From contig JARDYH010000005.1 in NCBI GenBank assembly GCA_029215795.1, forward strand, positions 15,346,001-15,410,000: a DNA stretch of 64,000 nucleotides. The letters are read 5' to 3'. Source of the stretch: Anniella stebbinsi (taxonomy: Eukaryota; Chordata; Lepidosauria; Squamata; Anniellidae). A program made the position numbers and the translations under genes. Under the pieces are notes generated by a model that ran no database searches, was not told the origin of the DNA, and saw only the letters and a program-made list of their open reading frames with translations. Of the stretch, positions 10,901 through 21,171 are shown piece by piece. Position 1 is the first letter of the stretch, and the number at the start of each line of letters is the position of its first letter.

Positions 10901-11146
10901 TCTGTAAGATTCCCAGCACATTTAATTCTTCAATTCCTTATTAAAACTATTGATGTAGAGTATCTTTTAATGATAGACATTTATGCTTAGTTTCCCAATA
11001 TGTGAGTTGAGTCACCATATCATAATAATGGAGGAAAATGTGCATTCTTGACAGCTTGGGTCTTGTTCTATAGAACCCTGTATTTCTGTGCTTGTTCTGG
11101 ATCGATGCTGTAGCAGTAGTTTAATATAGTTTTAATCAAAACCCCA

Positions 11147-11375
11147 TGGCTCAATTCGGACGACACAATAAACAACTGGTGTGGGGGAAACAATCGTCAG
11201 TTGTATTGACTATCCTGTTGTCCGAATGCTGCCATAGTCAACTCAGTGCTGATCCTCATCCACACCAGAGTTGATTATTTATTACCATGTTGTGTGGGGA
11301 GTACCCCCTAGATGAACAACTGTAAAGTGGATTATTACCCCACCATTGACTATCGTGTCGTCCGAACTGAGCCCA
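11147..11375. mobile_element. MITE with TTCGGACGACAC termini
   Basis: Terminal inverted repeats TGGCTCAATTCGGACGACAC and GTGTCGTCCGAACTGAGCCC; the internal segments TTGACTATCCTGTTGTCCGA and ATTGACTATCGTGTCGTCCG show further copies of the motif. Length 229 bp. No perfect target duplication seen. Confidence 0.75.
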
Positions 11376-11699
11376 TATGTGAAAATTAGCCCTCTGCTGT
11401 CACTAGATGCATTGGGATAGCATGTGGGTTATTCACCTTTGTTTCTTTGCTTTTTAAAATTAACATTGAGGCTTGGATCTATAGAACTCACTTCCACTGT
11501 TTTAATGAAGTTCTCAATTAGACCTCATCGCTAGGCAATGCTGCCTCAGCTATAAAACCTTTTAACTGCTGCCACTCGAATAAAACCTCTCTACCGAAAA
11601 GAGACTCAATAGCCTGGTTCCTGTGTTATAGACATGGGATTGACTCTACCACCAGAGACAACCTTTCAAAATGGACAAAAAAAACCAAGATGTTTGTTA

Positions 11700-12145
11700 A
11701 TAATATAATAAAAATAATAATTTATTTCTTACCCGCCTCTCCGTTTGGATGGAGGCGGGGAACAACAGTATGATAAAATACTTAAAACTGATTATAACAA
11801 GGCACACATTATTAAAAACATCCTCAAAACATTCTAAAATTCCACTGGATATGCCTGCTGGGAGAGAACAGTCTTTATAGCTTTCTTAAATTCTAAAAAA
11901 ATTTTAAATTCTTAAATTCTAAAAAATTCTAAATTCTAAGTTGACAAGTCTCCTCCGGCAGGTCATTCCACAGTCTGGGAGCAGCAGAAGAAAAGGTCCT
12001 CTGGGTAACGGTTGTCAGCCTAGTCTTGTAGTAAGTTCTTCCCAGAGGACCTGAGCGTGCGGGGTGGATTGTATAGGAGAAGGCGATTCAGCAGGTAACC
12101 TGGACCCAAACCATGTAGGGCTTTAAAGGTAATGACCATCATTTA
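11700..12145 (-). mobile_element. L2-type LINE 3' end, reverse orientation
   Basis: The minus strand encodes TFKALHGLGPGYLLNRLLLY and, further on, SSAAPRLWNDLPEETCQ. These are the terminal motifs of L2-clade ORFs. A T/A-rich tail follows at 11700-11740. Internal stops are present. Confidence 0.85.
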
Positions 12146-12479
12146 TAAAAGTGAATAAAATGTCACTCTTCAAATAATAGGTTGAGATTCTTAAAGAGTC
12201 TTAAATTAAATATGATTGCTTACCGTTCCTAAGTGGAGTCTTTCCCAGCTAAATAATATTTTAGTAGCTTTCTCTTTAGATAATATTTCCCTAATCTCCA
12301 CCCCATAAACAGGAACAGGTTTAGGAATTTCTCCAAGCTTCCTTAGAAATTGGAATAGATGTTGCACACCAGTCTTACTCTGCCTACAGTTCTCCCTGCT
12401 TCTTCTGGCTTCTAGGATGATTCAGATGGTTCAGGGAATACTTGCTGATGTTTCCTTTGTTCAGCCATTAAATAGGACC

Positions 12480-12870
12480 TTAAAATATGTTGTGTATATC
12501 TTGGTTTGCTCATAAAATTACAATATTTAGTATATTAAATGTAAAAATATAGTTCTTCAAGCAATAATTGCAAATTTACTGAGTTGACTTAATTTAAAAA
12601 AAATATATATGATAATTTCATGATCAAACCAAGTTATTAAAAAAATAGCTTTAGGAACAGAAAAACTGCTTTATGTTCCCAAAGCAGCCTTTCCCGAGCT
12701 GGTGCCCTCCATATTTTGGACTATAATGCCCAGCTTTCTTGACCATTGGCCATGCTGCCTGAGGCTGATGGGAGGTAAAGTCCAAAGTATCTTTAGGTTG
12801 CGGAAGGCTGTTCAGAAGCAACAGAGTTACTTTAGATCTGTAAATAGTGTTTTAAAAAAAGTATTGTTAT
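12480..12870. mobile_element. TAGAGATG-family hAT fragment interrupted by a MITE
   Basis: Phrases such as GATAATTTCATGATCAAACC and TTTATGTTCCC correspond to 15280-15340 of the neighbouring family member. The fragment is split at 12685-12810 by a second element, which is therefore younger. Confidence 0.55.
12685..12810. mobile_element. hAT-like MITE (CAGCCTTYCC termini) nested in an older hAT fragment
   Basis: Begins CAGCCTTTCCCGAGCTGG and ends GCGGAAGGCTG. The flanks TCCCAAAG and TTCAGAAG match at five of eight bases, consistent with a decayed 8-bp duplication. The interior has the family's GACCATTGGCCATGCTG centre. Confidence 0.65.
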
Positions 12871-13069
12871 TTTTCAGTTTTCCCCCAAATTTCAATCCCC
12901 CCCCAACCAATTAGCTGTAGTGGGGGAGGAACCGAAGAGGCAAAAAGTAATGTGATTGGCTAGCTGCAGTAGTGCAGTACACAGGTGTGGCAAGGGAAAT
13001 GGAATGCATTGGGGCAAGAGAACTATGTGGACCTGCTCTGGGAAGTTTTGCAGCACTGAGTATTTTCAT

Positions 13070-13200
13070 TTTTTCTGTTTATTTGTTTCGTTGATATCTT
13101 GCCTTTCCACCCAAAAATGGTGCTCAGGGTGGCTAACAACAATAATAGCAAGATTAAACCACAAATGTGATTAAAACAATCACAAAAACAAATCAGTGAC
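13070..13200 (-). mobile_element. LINE 3' tail remnant, reverse orientation
   Basis: CTTGCCTTTCCACCCAAAAA followed by GGTGCTCAGGGTGGCTAACA is the reverse complement of the usual reptile LINE tail. Nothing coding remains. Confidence 0.45.
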
Positions 13201-13993
13201 AAGAAAAAGATCCATCACAGTTGAAGGATCAACTGAGCCTCTTGGAATGTGCCTGTCTGGTGACTGACAGATTAAGTCCTTGCTTGAATGGCATGGGGGA
13301 AAGGGGAGGTGAGCCCCCAAAAGACCTCCAGCCAAATCCAGTGCAAAGCATCACTGCTTGACTGGGATTGGGGTGGGGGTGGGAGGAGAGGTCTGCCCCA
13401 CAGCCCAGGAAATGTCCCCAGTGATCTCAACGGTGGTGCCTGAGGCCAGAGTGACTCCTGATTGAAAAATATCGCTGATATTTCAAGGTTAAGAATTAAT
13501 CTAGGATCACTTACTGGGTTCACTATAATTGGAGATAATGCTTAAACTTGCGGTCTACTCATAACTGCATAGAATGTGCATTTATCTTTTAGCTAGTCTT
13601 TAAGCAGTAAAATCATTTGTAAGCGAAAGTAAGGAGAAATTAAATTACTTTGCAAAATCTTGAGGTAGGGTGACTATATTATCTGGCTTCGGTGCCTTTA
13701 AGAACTCTGAACTACGACAACATTTCCTATAATGAAAAAACTGTGATGGGCGAAGTTGTTTCAGTGGAACACCTGGCTTCTCTCATTTTCTTTTACGATA
13801 CAATCCCTGTAGGTTTCCTTTTCTTGAAAATGTGCTCTAGAAAGTTGTATGCCCAAACTGTTCTATAACCAAGTGGCACAAGACACACACTCCCCCCACC
13901 CCACAAATGTTCCTTCTCTCTTTTTCCCCAACAGTACCTCCAAAGGCGGGAGGCCTGAAGTCTCTCCTTGCTCAGCAGTTTCTTGTTCCACAG

Positions 13994-14072
13994 GTTGGTG
14001 CCGGCGCCAGATCAAGATGATTGAAGTGGTGTGCAACGATCGGCTGGGCAAGAAAGTGAGAGTGAAGTGCAA
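13994..14072 (+). CDS. UBL5: UBL5 exon 2 (start codon exon)
   Basis: Acceptor TTGTTCCACAG ends at 13993; 23 bp of 5' UTR precede the ATG at 14017. The coding part (14017-14072) ends in phase 2 with AA before the donor GTATCC. The open frame continues past the donor into intron sequence (KYPRHK), which is not protein. Confidence 0.93.
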
Positions 14073-17000
14073 GTATCCAAGGCACAAAGCTTTTGTCCAC
14101 CTGGGGAGACCAGGTGGCATCTTCCTGCCCTAGATTCAGTTGTTGTCTGTGAGGCCTGTAAAGTATGAGAAAGGGATACTAGACAGGGGAGGTATTTGCC
14201 TTGGGTACTGTTCATTTGGGATGTGAGCATGATTTAAAAAGAGGCTCTCTCATTTTTAACTGGGTAGATAGCTTTCTGGAGGATCATCTCCTTTCTGTCT
14301 CCAATCATGAGCATATCCCTGGAGGAGAAGAGGGCAGACAGGAAAGTGTTGCTCCCTAATGTCTTCTATTGAGTGCTCCATAGGGTGGATTTGGAGACGT
14401 ATAATCTCCCTACGATCCGCCATTTTAGGGACATGAGTAGCGGCAGTGCTACCACAATGCAATCTTCTGGGTGGTTGGGAAACTTTAGGAATTCTTCACG
14501 GGATTGGTGCATCCATCACACCACCTTTTTTGTGTGTGTGCATGTAGTATCCCGTGGCTAGAGATGTGAAGGCTCAGAAAAATCCTGGAAAAAATTAGGG
14601 AAAAACTGTTTTTTTCTGAAGCCTTTTTTGGTTTTTCCTTGAAAAAATTGAAGAAAAAACAGATTATGGAATGTTTTATTTTCGCATGATGCATAAAATG
14701 TTTAAGACAAGGTGTTTATATAGTTACTTCTCCAAATGATTTCTAAAAATGATGTACAGTATCAGATTATTACAATTTCTGTGCACCAAGGACGAGCAAG
14801 TCTTAGGTTGCAAACTGAGACTACAGCTCTCAAATACAAGAGCAAGATGCATTTCTGCCTCTAGGGGGCACTGTCATTGAAGCAGAGACTGAAACTGATA
14901 GTGATAGCTATATCTCAGAAAATAAGTCTGATTAAATTTCATGCATATTCATTTAGTCTTGGTCTTCCTTTTTTCTCAGTTCTTTTTATGGGAATGGGTG
15001 CTTTATGTCTGCTTGACACTGTGGAGGACTAGCAGAGAAATAAATAATTTTCCTTGTTACTAATGTTAATGATTTCTTCTGTTTGTTTTTTAATTGTTTT
15101 TTGCTTGCTCCTCATAAACTGGTAAAACCAAAGAGGTTCCTCACAGTTCAGGTGATCCTTACAGTTCAGGAGCTTGTAGCAACATTTGTTTAAAAAAAAA
15201 AAATGGTAAAAATTTTAAAAAGTAAATTCAATTCGTAATAATTGCTTGAATGCACTATACTTTTAATATACCAAATGTGATAATTTTATGCCAAACCAAC
15301 TTGTACATAACTACATTTTATGTTCTTAAAGTAACAAAGTGACTTTGGGTAGTGTTCCTTTAACTTGGGAATCTGTGGGAGCAAAGAACTCCCTTTGTTT
15401 TATATATAGAGATGTAAAATTTCTGGAAATTTTGAAGCCATGGAAAAAAATGTTTTTTCCCGGTTTTTTTTGGAAAAAAATGAAATTTTTTGGAAAAATT
15501 GAAAAAGTTGCAATATTAGCAGTTTTTACAGATTGAAAGTCACTTTGTTACTTTAGGAACATAAAATGTAATTATGTATAAGTTGGTCTGGCATAAAATT
15601 ATCACATTTGGTATATTCAAAGTACAAGGTATTCAAACAATTATTACAAACTGAATTTACTTTTTACTTTTTTACTTTATTTGGTAACAAATGGTAGGCT
15701 GACCAGATAAAATCCAGGTCAGGGCTCATGTAACTTTAACAGTTGTAGAGAAAAGGGAATTTCAGCCAGTGTCATTTGTATGCAATTAGTTCCTGGTGAA
15801 ATTCCCTCTTCATCACAACAGTTAAAGTTGCAGGAGCTATACTAGAGTGACCATATACAAAACAAGGCAGGGCCCCTGCAACTTTAACTGGTGTGATGGA
15901 GAGGGAATTTCACCAGGAACTAATTGCATACAAGTGACCCTGGCTGAAATTCCCTTTTCTCTACAACTGTTAAAGTTACATGAGCCCTGACCTGGATTTT
16001 ATCTGGTCACCCTAACAAATGGAGCTACAGGTTCCTGCACTGTAAGGAAAACCTGAACTGTAAAGAACCTCTTTGGTTTTGCCAGTTTATGAGGAACAGG
16101 CAAAAAATGTTTTAAAACCCCCCCAGAAGAAGCCATCAACATTAGTAACAAACACTTGTTACATGCAAGAATGTGTTTTGTCATCCTAGTAGCATTTGGA
16201 AATGCATATTTCATTTGACAGTTTTTTCAAATCACATTTTTTTTCCTCAGAAGAACTTGTAGTGTGGAAATGCCTCCATATGCTAGATGTTGGTCTCACC
16301 ATTTTCCTGAGGGGGGTGGGGAGAAAAATAATTTAATGGCTAGCTTGCAAGTAAACACTAAGCTATGGTTGAGGGGGCAATAAAGAATAAGATTAGTAGG
16401 AATTAAAGTATGATTTACATAAGGGTTATGAAAATAAACTAATTTAGCTAAAATATGGTTTAATTTTCTGAAATCAGGTAAATTTAAATTCTTACCTTTC
16501 AATTAAGTATACTTTCAGCTTCTTTTTGTTGCTCTCTTTGTGGCCTAGACTAGTCAAGACAAAAGGACAGAACCTCCCACAAGCAAAAAAGAAACTGAAA
16601 CCTTTTCCCTTCCCTTGTGACAATAGCAGTGCCCCCTAGAGGCAGAAATGCATATTGCTTTTGTATTTGAGAGTTGTAGTCTCTCAGTTTGCAATCTAGG
16701 ACTTGCTTGTCTTTGGTGCACAGAAATTGTAATAATCTGGTACTGTAAATAGTTTTTAGAAATCATTTGGAGAAGTAATATATGAACACCTTGTCTTAAA
16801 CATTTTATTCATCATGCTAAAAGAAAACATTCCATAATCCATTTTTTCTTCATTTTTTTCAATTTTTCGGAAAACAAAAAAGGAAAAAAAACTGGTTTTT
16901 TTCTGAATTTTCCTGGTTTTTTTCTGGGCCTTCACATCTCTATTTATATATTGTTTTCAATTGCAGAAACGTGCTGACATCCTAGTTCTGCATTCTGTGT

Positions 17001-20000
17001 GTGTGTGTATGTGTATAACTCAGAAACCTTCAGGCATGAGGTGGTTTACCAGAAATTACCAAGTGATCCACCATCAATCTAAGATCTGCTTTGTGCCTAT
17101 CCTTACATTACAGCAGGAATGGGGAACTTGTGGCTCTCCAGATGTTTTGGCCTGCAGCTCCCATCGTCCCTCACCATTGGCTATGCTGGCTAGGGCTGAT
17201 GGGAATTAAAGTCCAACAAATCTGGAGAGCCACAAATGGTTAAGCTAAAGGCTTCACAGAGGAAAACATTGAGCTGGGCAGTGAAGGGAATCAGATGGCA
17301 TTGCACAGGTTTTGGGGCAGAGAGTTTCAGGCCAAAGGGGTAACAAGGGATAATGGGTCATGTTGTTTAAGGGAGCGGGATGTTTTCAGATGACTAAAGA
17401 AAAGATCTGAAGAAATACAAGTATGACCCTTCTTCCTTCCTTAATTTTGGCAAACCTTTTATGGCCAGTGATGGATAAAGGGTGTGTGTGTGTGGGTGAG
17501 GCATTTTAAACAGAATTAAATGTTTGTATTATGTACAGTTAAATTGTGCCCACCTTGAGCTTTCGGGGGGTAGGGTAGGTTGTACTATCCAAATATATAA
17601 AAATGTGTTTTTCTACCAAGTTTTGGGACCACACATAGCCAAACATCTGGACAGAACACACACACGTGTGTGTGTGTGTGTGTGGGTGTGTACACAAATG
17701 TATAAGTATGTGAGAGTGATGTACATATATATGTGCAACCCCGCTTACATCCTCTTCCCAGGGAATCAATTGCTTAGAGTAGATAGACATTGCACCATGA
17801 AGATGAAGTTTGCTTAGTGGTTATGATATACAGGACTCTGTCTGAGACATTTCTTTCCTTAACTGGTACTTCTGCTCAGCTGTGATGATACCATTAGGGA
17901 TCTGAAAAAGCTCATTGCTGCCCAGACTGGTACTCGTTGGGACAAGATCGTGCTAAAGAAATGGTGAGTGGAAGAGAAACATGGACCTGCCTGCTAGAAA
18001 GAGGTCTTTTTCCCCCAGGCAGAATTTCACATGGCCTCCCTTAGCTAGGCCCCTTAGATTGTTTTAAGGGCCCATAGCTCAATGGCCATTTCCATGCTTT
18101 GACTATAAGAGGCTCCAGGTTTGATCCATATAGTGGGCAATCCCCAGGTCACCACACACAGCTGTAAAGCAGGACACATGTTGCATTGTTTAGGATTGAT
18201 CTGAAATTATTTATTTATTTATTGCATTTATATCCCACCTTTTCCCCTCCAAGCAACCCAGGGCGGTGTACATAATCCTCCTCCATTTTATCCTCACAAC
18301 AAAACAACAACCCTGTGAGGTAGGTTGGGCTGTGAGTCTGTGATTGGCCCAAAGTCACCCAGTGGGCTTCTATGGTTGAGTAGGGACTAGAACCTGGATC
18401 TCCCAATTCCCAGTCCAACACTTTAGCCACTACACCACACTGGCTCTCCAAACCACACTGGCTTGACCTTTCTTTCACATTTTAATTTATTTCTCTGCAA
18501 TATTTGTATATAGCTTTTTAACTAAAATTGTTCTCAAAGTGACTCACAATAATAACAGCAACACAATAACATCAAGTCAAACAGTTAATTTAAATAATGC
18601 ATCAGCAATGAGAAAAACAAGAAAACGGGAGGGTAGCAATGGCATGGTATCAAAGCTCCAAAATTGAACAGAAAAGGTAAAGCCAAGGATGAGATGGAGT
18701 GTGCCAACTTTACATCAAGGAGGATGGAATCCCATATCTTGGTGGGTGGGGTGGGGGGCTACCCCTGAAAAGCCTGTCATCAATGAGAAGCACAATATAA
18801 TCTCCTTAGCTGGTGGAACATGAAGCTTCTGGGGTGTTTCTGTGTACTCACATAGAAAGAGGCAGTGTTTGAGATATGCTGGAAGACCTATTCCTTGTAA
18901 AGCAGCTTGAATTACATCCAGAAACAGACTAGTAACAAATGTAGTTGTTTTAAAACAGCGCTAACATGATTGCTCCTTTCTAAGGTGTAAGATTTGCAAT
19001 CTCGTTCTGTATCAGTTGAAGTTTCTGAGCCATCCTCGAGGGTAGTTCCATGTAAAGCCTTTTTGCCCCTGAATGTTAGTTGTAGATGCTTTACCAGTGT
19101 CATAATTGTCCCCTTTTATTGAACTGGGTAACAAATTAAGATGAACTAATTATCTTTCTTTTTTTTAATGTAGGTATACCATTTTCAAGGACCATGTGTC
19201 ACTGGGAGACTGTATCCTTAAACAATCCTAGGGGCTGGCAGTAAAAATGGGCCTGGCTGGGTCATGGGGGCTGGAAAGAAGGGGGCAGTCCTCTCTATAT
19301 GCAGAATCTTTATGTGCCCCAATATTGTTACTTAGACAGTTGGCTAGTTAATTGGGAGGTTTTAGTGTACAGGGGTACAGAGCCCGGATGCCCCCCTTCC
19401 CCCCACCTGATCATTTGGTGGTTTTGTGGCTTTTGTGCAGTTTTTTCCCCATTCTAAAAAGGTTGAAATGTCTCTTCTAAGGCTTAATTATGGGCAATAA
19501 TTGCTTTAAGCTAAAATATGCTCGGTTTGAACAACCTTAATCTAAATGTTGACTTCATTCAATTCTTTATTTTAGCACTACTGCAAATCAATAGAATGGA
19601 CAAGAGCCTTTTATCCATGCATGTGGGTCCCCTTTGCCTCTCCTGTGTGGGTAAACAAATCAGGAACTCTTCTTTCCGAGTTCACTCGAACCAGGAAGCT
19701 ATGGTTCAAAGCTTTGGAAAAACCCAAGGTATTAAAACCAAGGATTGAAGTTGGCTTAATATCCTGGCTTGATCTGAAGTTGTTAACCATAGATTCCTGA
19801 TCTGGACAAAATGGGAAAATGCATTTAATTGAAGACTTCCTGGTTTGCTGGCTTGTGCGCAGGTAACTTGAATGGGACCAGATACTAGTTAAATGTCTCT
19901 GCTTGATTGTCTGAACTTGTCCCTTGTTGACTGGCATAGAAGTTCTGCATCTATACCTTAAATGGTAATGTTTGAAATAAGTTTGTCATTGCCCCCTTCA

Positions 20001-20254
20001 TATATGTCTACTCAGCTGACTTGATTGGTGTTTAGAGTGAATCTGTAGGATGTTTATCCTTTGACAGTTAAGACTTGAAGTATGAATTAGCATTGTCATT
20101 TTGGTAGTTCTTCCCGCCCCCCTAAAAAAACCCCTTGCTCATCAAACCCATTTATAATTGCTAACTGTGAATATTTTCCAGTGGAAATGACTTTAACTCC
20201 TCACTTTCAGATGAAATCCATGATGGCATGAACCTAGAACTGTATTATCAGTAG
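14017..20254 (+). CDS. UBL5: UBL5, ubiquitin-like protein 5 (Hub1 orthologue), complete
   Basis: Join of 14017-14072, 17880-17963, 19174-19211 and 20211-20254: 222 bp, 73 residues plus TAG, the same length as human UBL5. All four internal junctions are GT-AG with matching phases. The protein begins [19 protein letters not shown] and ends [10 protein letters not shown], with the family's C-terminal di-tyrosine and no di-glycine, so it is not a conjugated modifier. Known role: a ubiquitin-fold protein that binds spliceosomal partners through HIND motifs (Snu66/SART1) and affects splicing and the mitochondrial stress response. Asp22, the HIND-contact residue in yeast Hub1, is kept. Odd points: Cys20 and Arg25, where human has Thr and Gly. 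The gene is transcribed away from FBXL12 and toward PIN1. Confidence 0.96.
14559..15345 (-). mobile_element. Inverted partial copy of the TAGAGATG hAT element (left arm of foldback)
   Basis: Begins TAGAGATGTGAAGGC at 14559. It reads, in reverse complement, along 16942 down to about 15540 of its neighbour: for example, CATTTCTGCCTCTAGGG at 14850 against CCCCCTAGAGGCAGAAATG at 16632. It lacks the opposite terminus. Confidence 0.8.
14856..14873 (+). promoter_or_regulatory. CTCF-like motif in the left foldback arm
   Basis: TGCCTCTAGGGGGCACTG matches the CTCF core pattern CCASYAGRKGGCRS with one mismatch. The reverse-oriented partner is at 16627-16644. Motif match only; no binding evidence. Confidence 0.45.
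15695..16014. mobile_element. Palindromic hAT MITE nested inside the hAT element
   Basis: A 320-bp element with termini TAGGCTGACCAGATAAAATC and GATTTTATCTGGTCACCCTA. It is flanked by perfect 8-bp ACAAATGG duplications (15687-15694 and 16015-16022). The two halves are near-perfect reverse complements (for example, TAACTTTAACAGTTGTAGAG at about 15732), so the whole element can fold on itself. Confidence 0.92.
16627..16644 (-). promoter_or_regulatory. CTCF-like motif in the right foldback arm
   Basis: The reverse complement of CAGTGCCCCCTAGAGGCA is the same CTCF-like word as at 14856, in the opposite orientation, so the two point toward each other. Motif match only. Confidence 0.45.
17114..17240. 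mobile_element. hAT-like MITE (CTCCAGATGTT family)
   Basis: CAGGAATGGGGAACTTGTGG opens the element; the reverse complement of GGAGAGCCACAAATGG closes it. The centre is CCATTGGCTATGCTGGC. Same family as 46365-46544. Confidence 0.75.
17655..17692. repeat. CA/TG microsatellite, partly palindromic
   Basis: An ACACACACACGTGTGTGTGT core switches from CA to TG at 17665, so it forms an alternating purine-pyrimidine tract with dyad symmetry. A shorter GT run is at 17478-17494. Confidence 0.85.
17880..17963 (+). CDS. UBL5: UBL5 exon 3
   Basis: An 84-bp exon with acceptor TTCTGCTCAG and donor GTGAGT. It encodes [20 protein letters not shown] then DKIVLKK, the central ubiquitin fold. The first base completes Asn19. 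Confidence 0.95.
18065..18175 (+). mobile_element. tRNA-derived SINE fragment
   Basis: GGGCCCATAGCTCAATGGCC is an A-box-like head and CCAGGTTTGATCC a B box. Related to the fuller copy at 20838-21060. It is not a functional tRNA: the cloverleaf is not maintained and no CCA-adjacent acceptor stem is seen. Confidence 0.6.
18206..18449 (-). mobile_element. tRNA-derived SINE (GAGCCAGTGTGGTGTAGTGG type), reverse orientation
   Basis: Near its end the reverse complement begins GAGAGCCAGTGTGGTGTAGT and contains GGCCAATCACAGACTCACAG and GGTATAAATG-like tail sequence. The TTATTTATTTATT tail lies at the low-coordinate end. Same family as 45300-45541. Confidence 0.8.
19174..19211 (+). CDS. UBL5: UBL5 exon 4
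   Basis: A 38-bp micro-exon. Acceptor TTTTAATGTAG, donor GTATCC. It encodes the Trp junction codon and [12 protein letters not shown], a segment that is invariant in UBL5 orthologues known to me. Confidence 0.93.
19212..20210 (+). other. UBL5: UBL5 intron 4
   Basis: GT-AG intron of about 1 kb. It looks unique, with no clear repeat, and the open frames in it have no recognisable features. Confidence 0.8.
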
Positions 20255-20400
20255 CTTGGTCGTGGCAGCCCTTACCTTTTCTATGGTATTTTGTTCTTAA
20301 TTTCTCATTTGACTTCAACTATTGATAGTTTATATTGTGGTGTGAGGTGTGACTAGCCGTATTTGATCCCTGATTGCAATAAACCTGAAAATCTGTATTC
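20211..20400 (+). CDS. UBL5: UBL5 exon 5 (coding 20211-20254) and 3' UTR
   Basis: Acceptor TCACTTTCAG ends at 20210. The coding part finishes [13 protein letters not shown] with TAG at 20252-20254. The 3' UTR runs about 145 bp to a canonical AATAAA at 20378-20383; cleavage is expected near 20400. Confidence 0.93.
20378..20383 (+). terminator. UBL5: UBL5 polyadenylation signal AATAAA
   Basis: Canonical hexamer 124 bp after the stop codon, followed by a GT/T-rich stretch (CTGTGTTTTTTC) near 20402, as expected of a downstream element. Confidence 0.85.
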
Positions 20401-20837
20401 AAGCTGTGTTTTTTCTTGTCTTTTTAAAATATCAATGTTTATAATAAACGCGACCTGATAACCTGGCAACATGTATCCAGTGTATCTTTAAGACAAAGTC
20501 CACAGAAGTTACGACAAAGTTCACAGAAGTTACCAGCCTGCAAAAGCTGCTGCTAGTCCCCCTGCTTATACATAGATGCTAGTCATGTGTTGCATATCCA
20601 TGTTTTGAATGAAGCGGGTTTGAGAGAACCAGGTGCCTTTGAATTTATGAATGTTTCCTTTATTTGTTTTGAGAAAATTCTTTCTTGTTGCAGTGAAGTG
20701 ATTAGCTGCAAGCTTACTCTAGCTCATTTAGAAGGCATACAAATTGTCATTAAAAAGCAATGACAACCCGCAGGTGCTATAATTATGATCCAGGCTGTCA
20801 ACAGAAATTACTTTACACAATGTAGTTTATCTTTGGA

Positions 20838-21060
20838 GAGAGGCCATAGCTTAGTGGTAGAGGACATGCTTGGCGTGCAGAATACTTCAGGTTCGGATCG
20901 AAAGGATTTCAGGTAGCTGAGCTGGAAAAGATCCTTGCCAGCCACGAGTAGATGATAACTGGGCTGGCTCGACATATAGCAACTTCATACTTCCCATCCA
21001 TATCATGTGGTGATGGCCACCAGCTTAGGTAGCTTTAACAAGTGTTAGAAGATTCATAGG
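20838..21060 (+). mobile_element. tRNA-derived SINE
   Basis: GAGAGGCCATAGCTTAGTGG (A box), CAGGTTCGGATCGAAAGG (B box), then the family's AGCTGGAAAAGATCC and GCCAGCC segments. It diverges after about 20960. It resembles a common squamate SINE, not a functional tRNA gene. Confidence 0.75.
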
Positions 21061-21171
21061 AAGGGAGGGCTATTGATGGTAATGAGTCATGATGGGTAAA
21101 TGACACTTGCATTTTGTATAGGTCTGAGTACCAGATGCTAGAGGCAAAACACAAAACAATCAAGGAATGGC

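Larger units (their letters stand above)
9452..13993 (+). other. UBL5: UBL5 intron 1
   Basis: About 4.5 kb of transposon-rich intron: a TAGGGTGGCC fragment (9778), a CR1/L3-like repeat (9870-10045), a palindromic MITE (10175-10288), TAGAGATG-family hAT pieces (10621-10900, 12480-12870), a C15 run (10783-10797), another MITE (11147-11375), an L2 3' end (11700-12145), a hAT-like MITE (12685-12810) and a LINE-tail remnant (13070-13200). The stretch 13200-13990 shows only a TAGGGTGAC fragment at 13666. Confidence 0.8.
15407..16942 (+). mobile_element. Non-autonomous hAT element with perfect 8-bp target duplication
   Basis: A 1536-bp element beginning TAGAGATGTAAAATTTCTGG and ending GGGCCTTCACATCTCTA. 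It is flanked on both sides by TTTATATA (15399-15406 and 16943-16950). An 8-bp duplication with short TAGAGATG termini is the hAT signature. I see no transposase frame. A later MITE sits inside at 15695-16014. The termini are very A/T rich with runs of GAAAAA and TTTTTC. Confidence 0.88.
14073..17879 (+). other. UBL5: UBL5 intron 2
   Basis: GT-AG intron of 3.8 kb dominated by a foldback structure (14559-16942), followed by a hAT-like MITE (17114-17240) and two GT-type microsatellites (about 17478-17494 and 17655-17692). The stretch 14140-14555 shows nothing recognisable. Confidence 0.85.
17964..19173 (+). other. UBL5: UBL5 intron 3
   Basis: GT-AG intron of 1.2 kb holding two SINE copies (18065-18175 and 18206-18449), a LINE-tail-like stretch (about 18480-18620), and otherwise unremarkable sequence. 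Confidence 0.85.

Noticed and set aside
20838..20920. A functional tRNA gene
   Set aside because: A- and B-box-like words are present, but the cloverleaf is not maintained and the sequence continues into SINE body.
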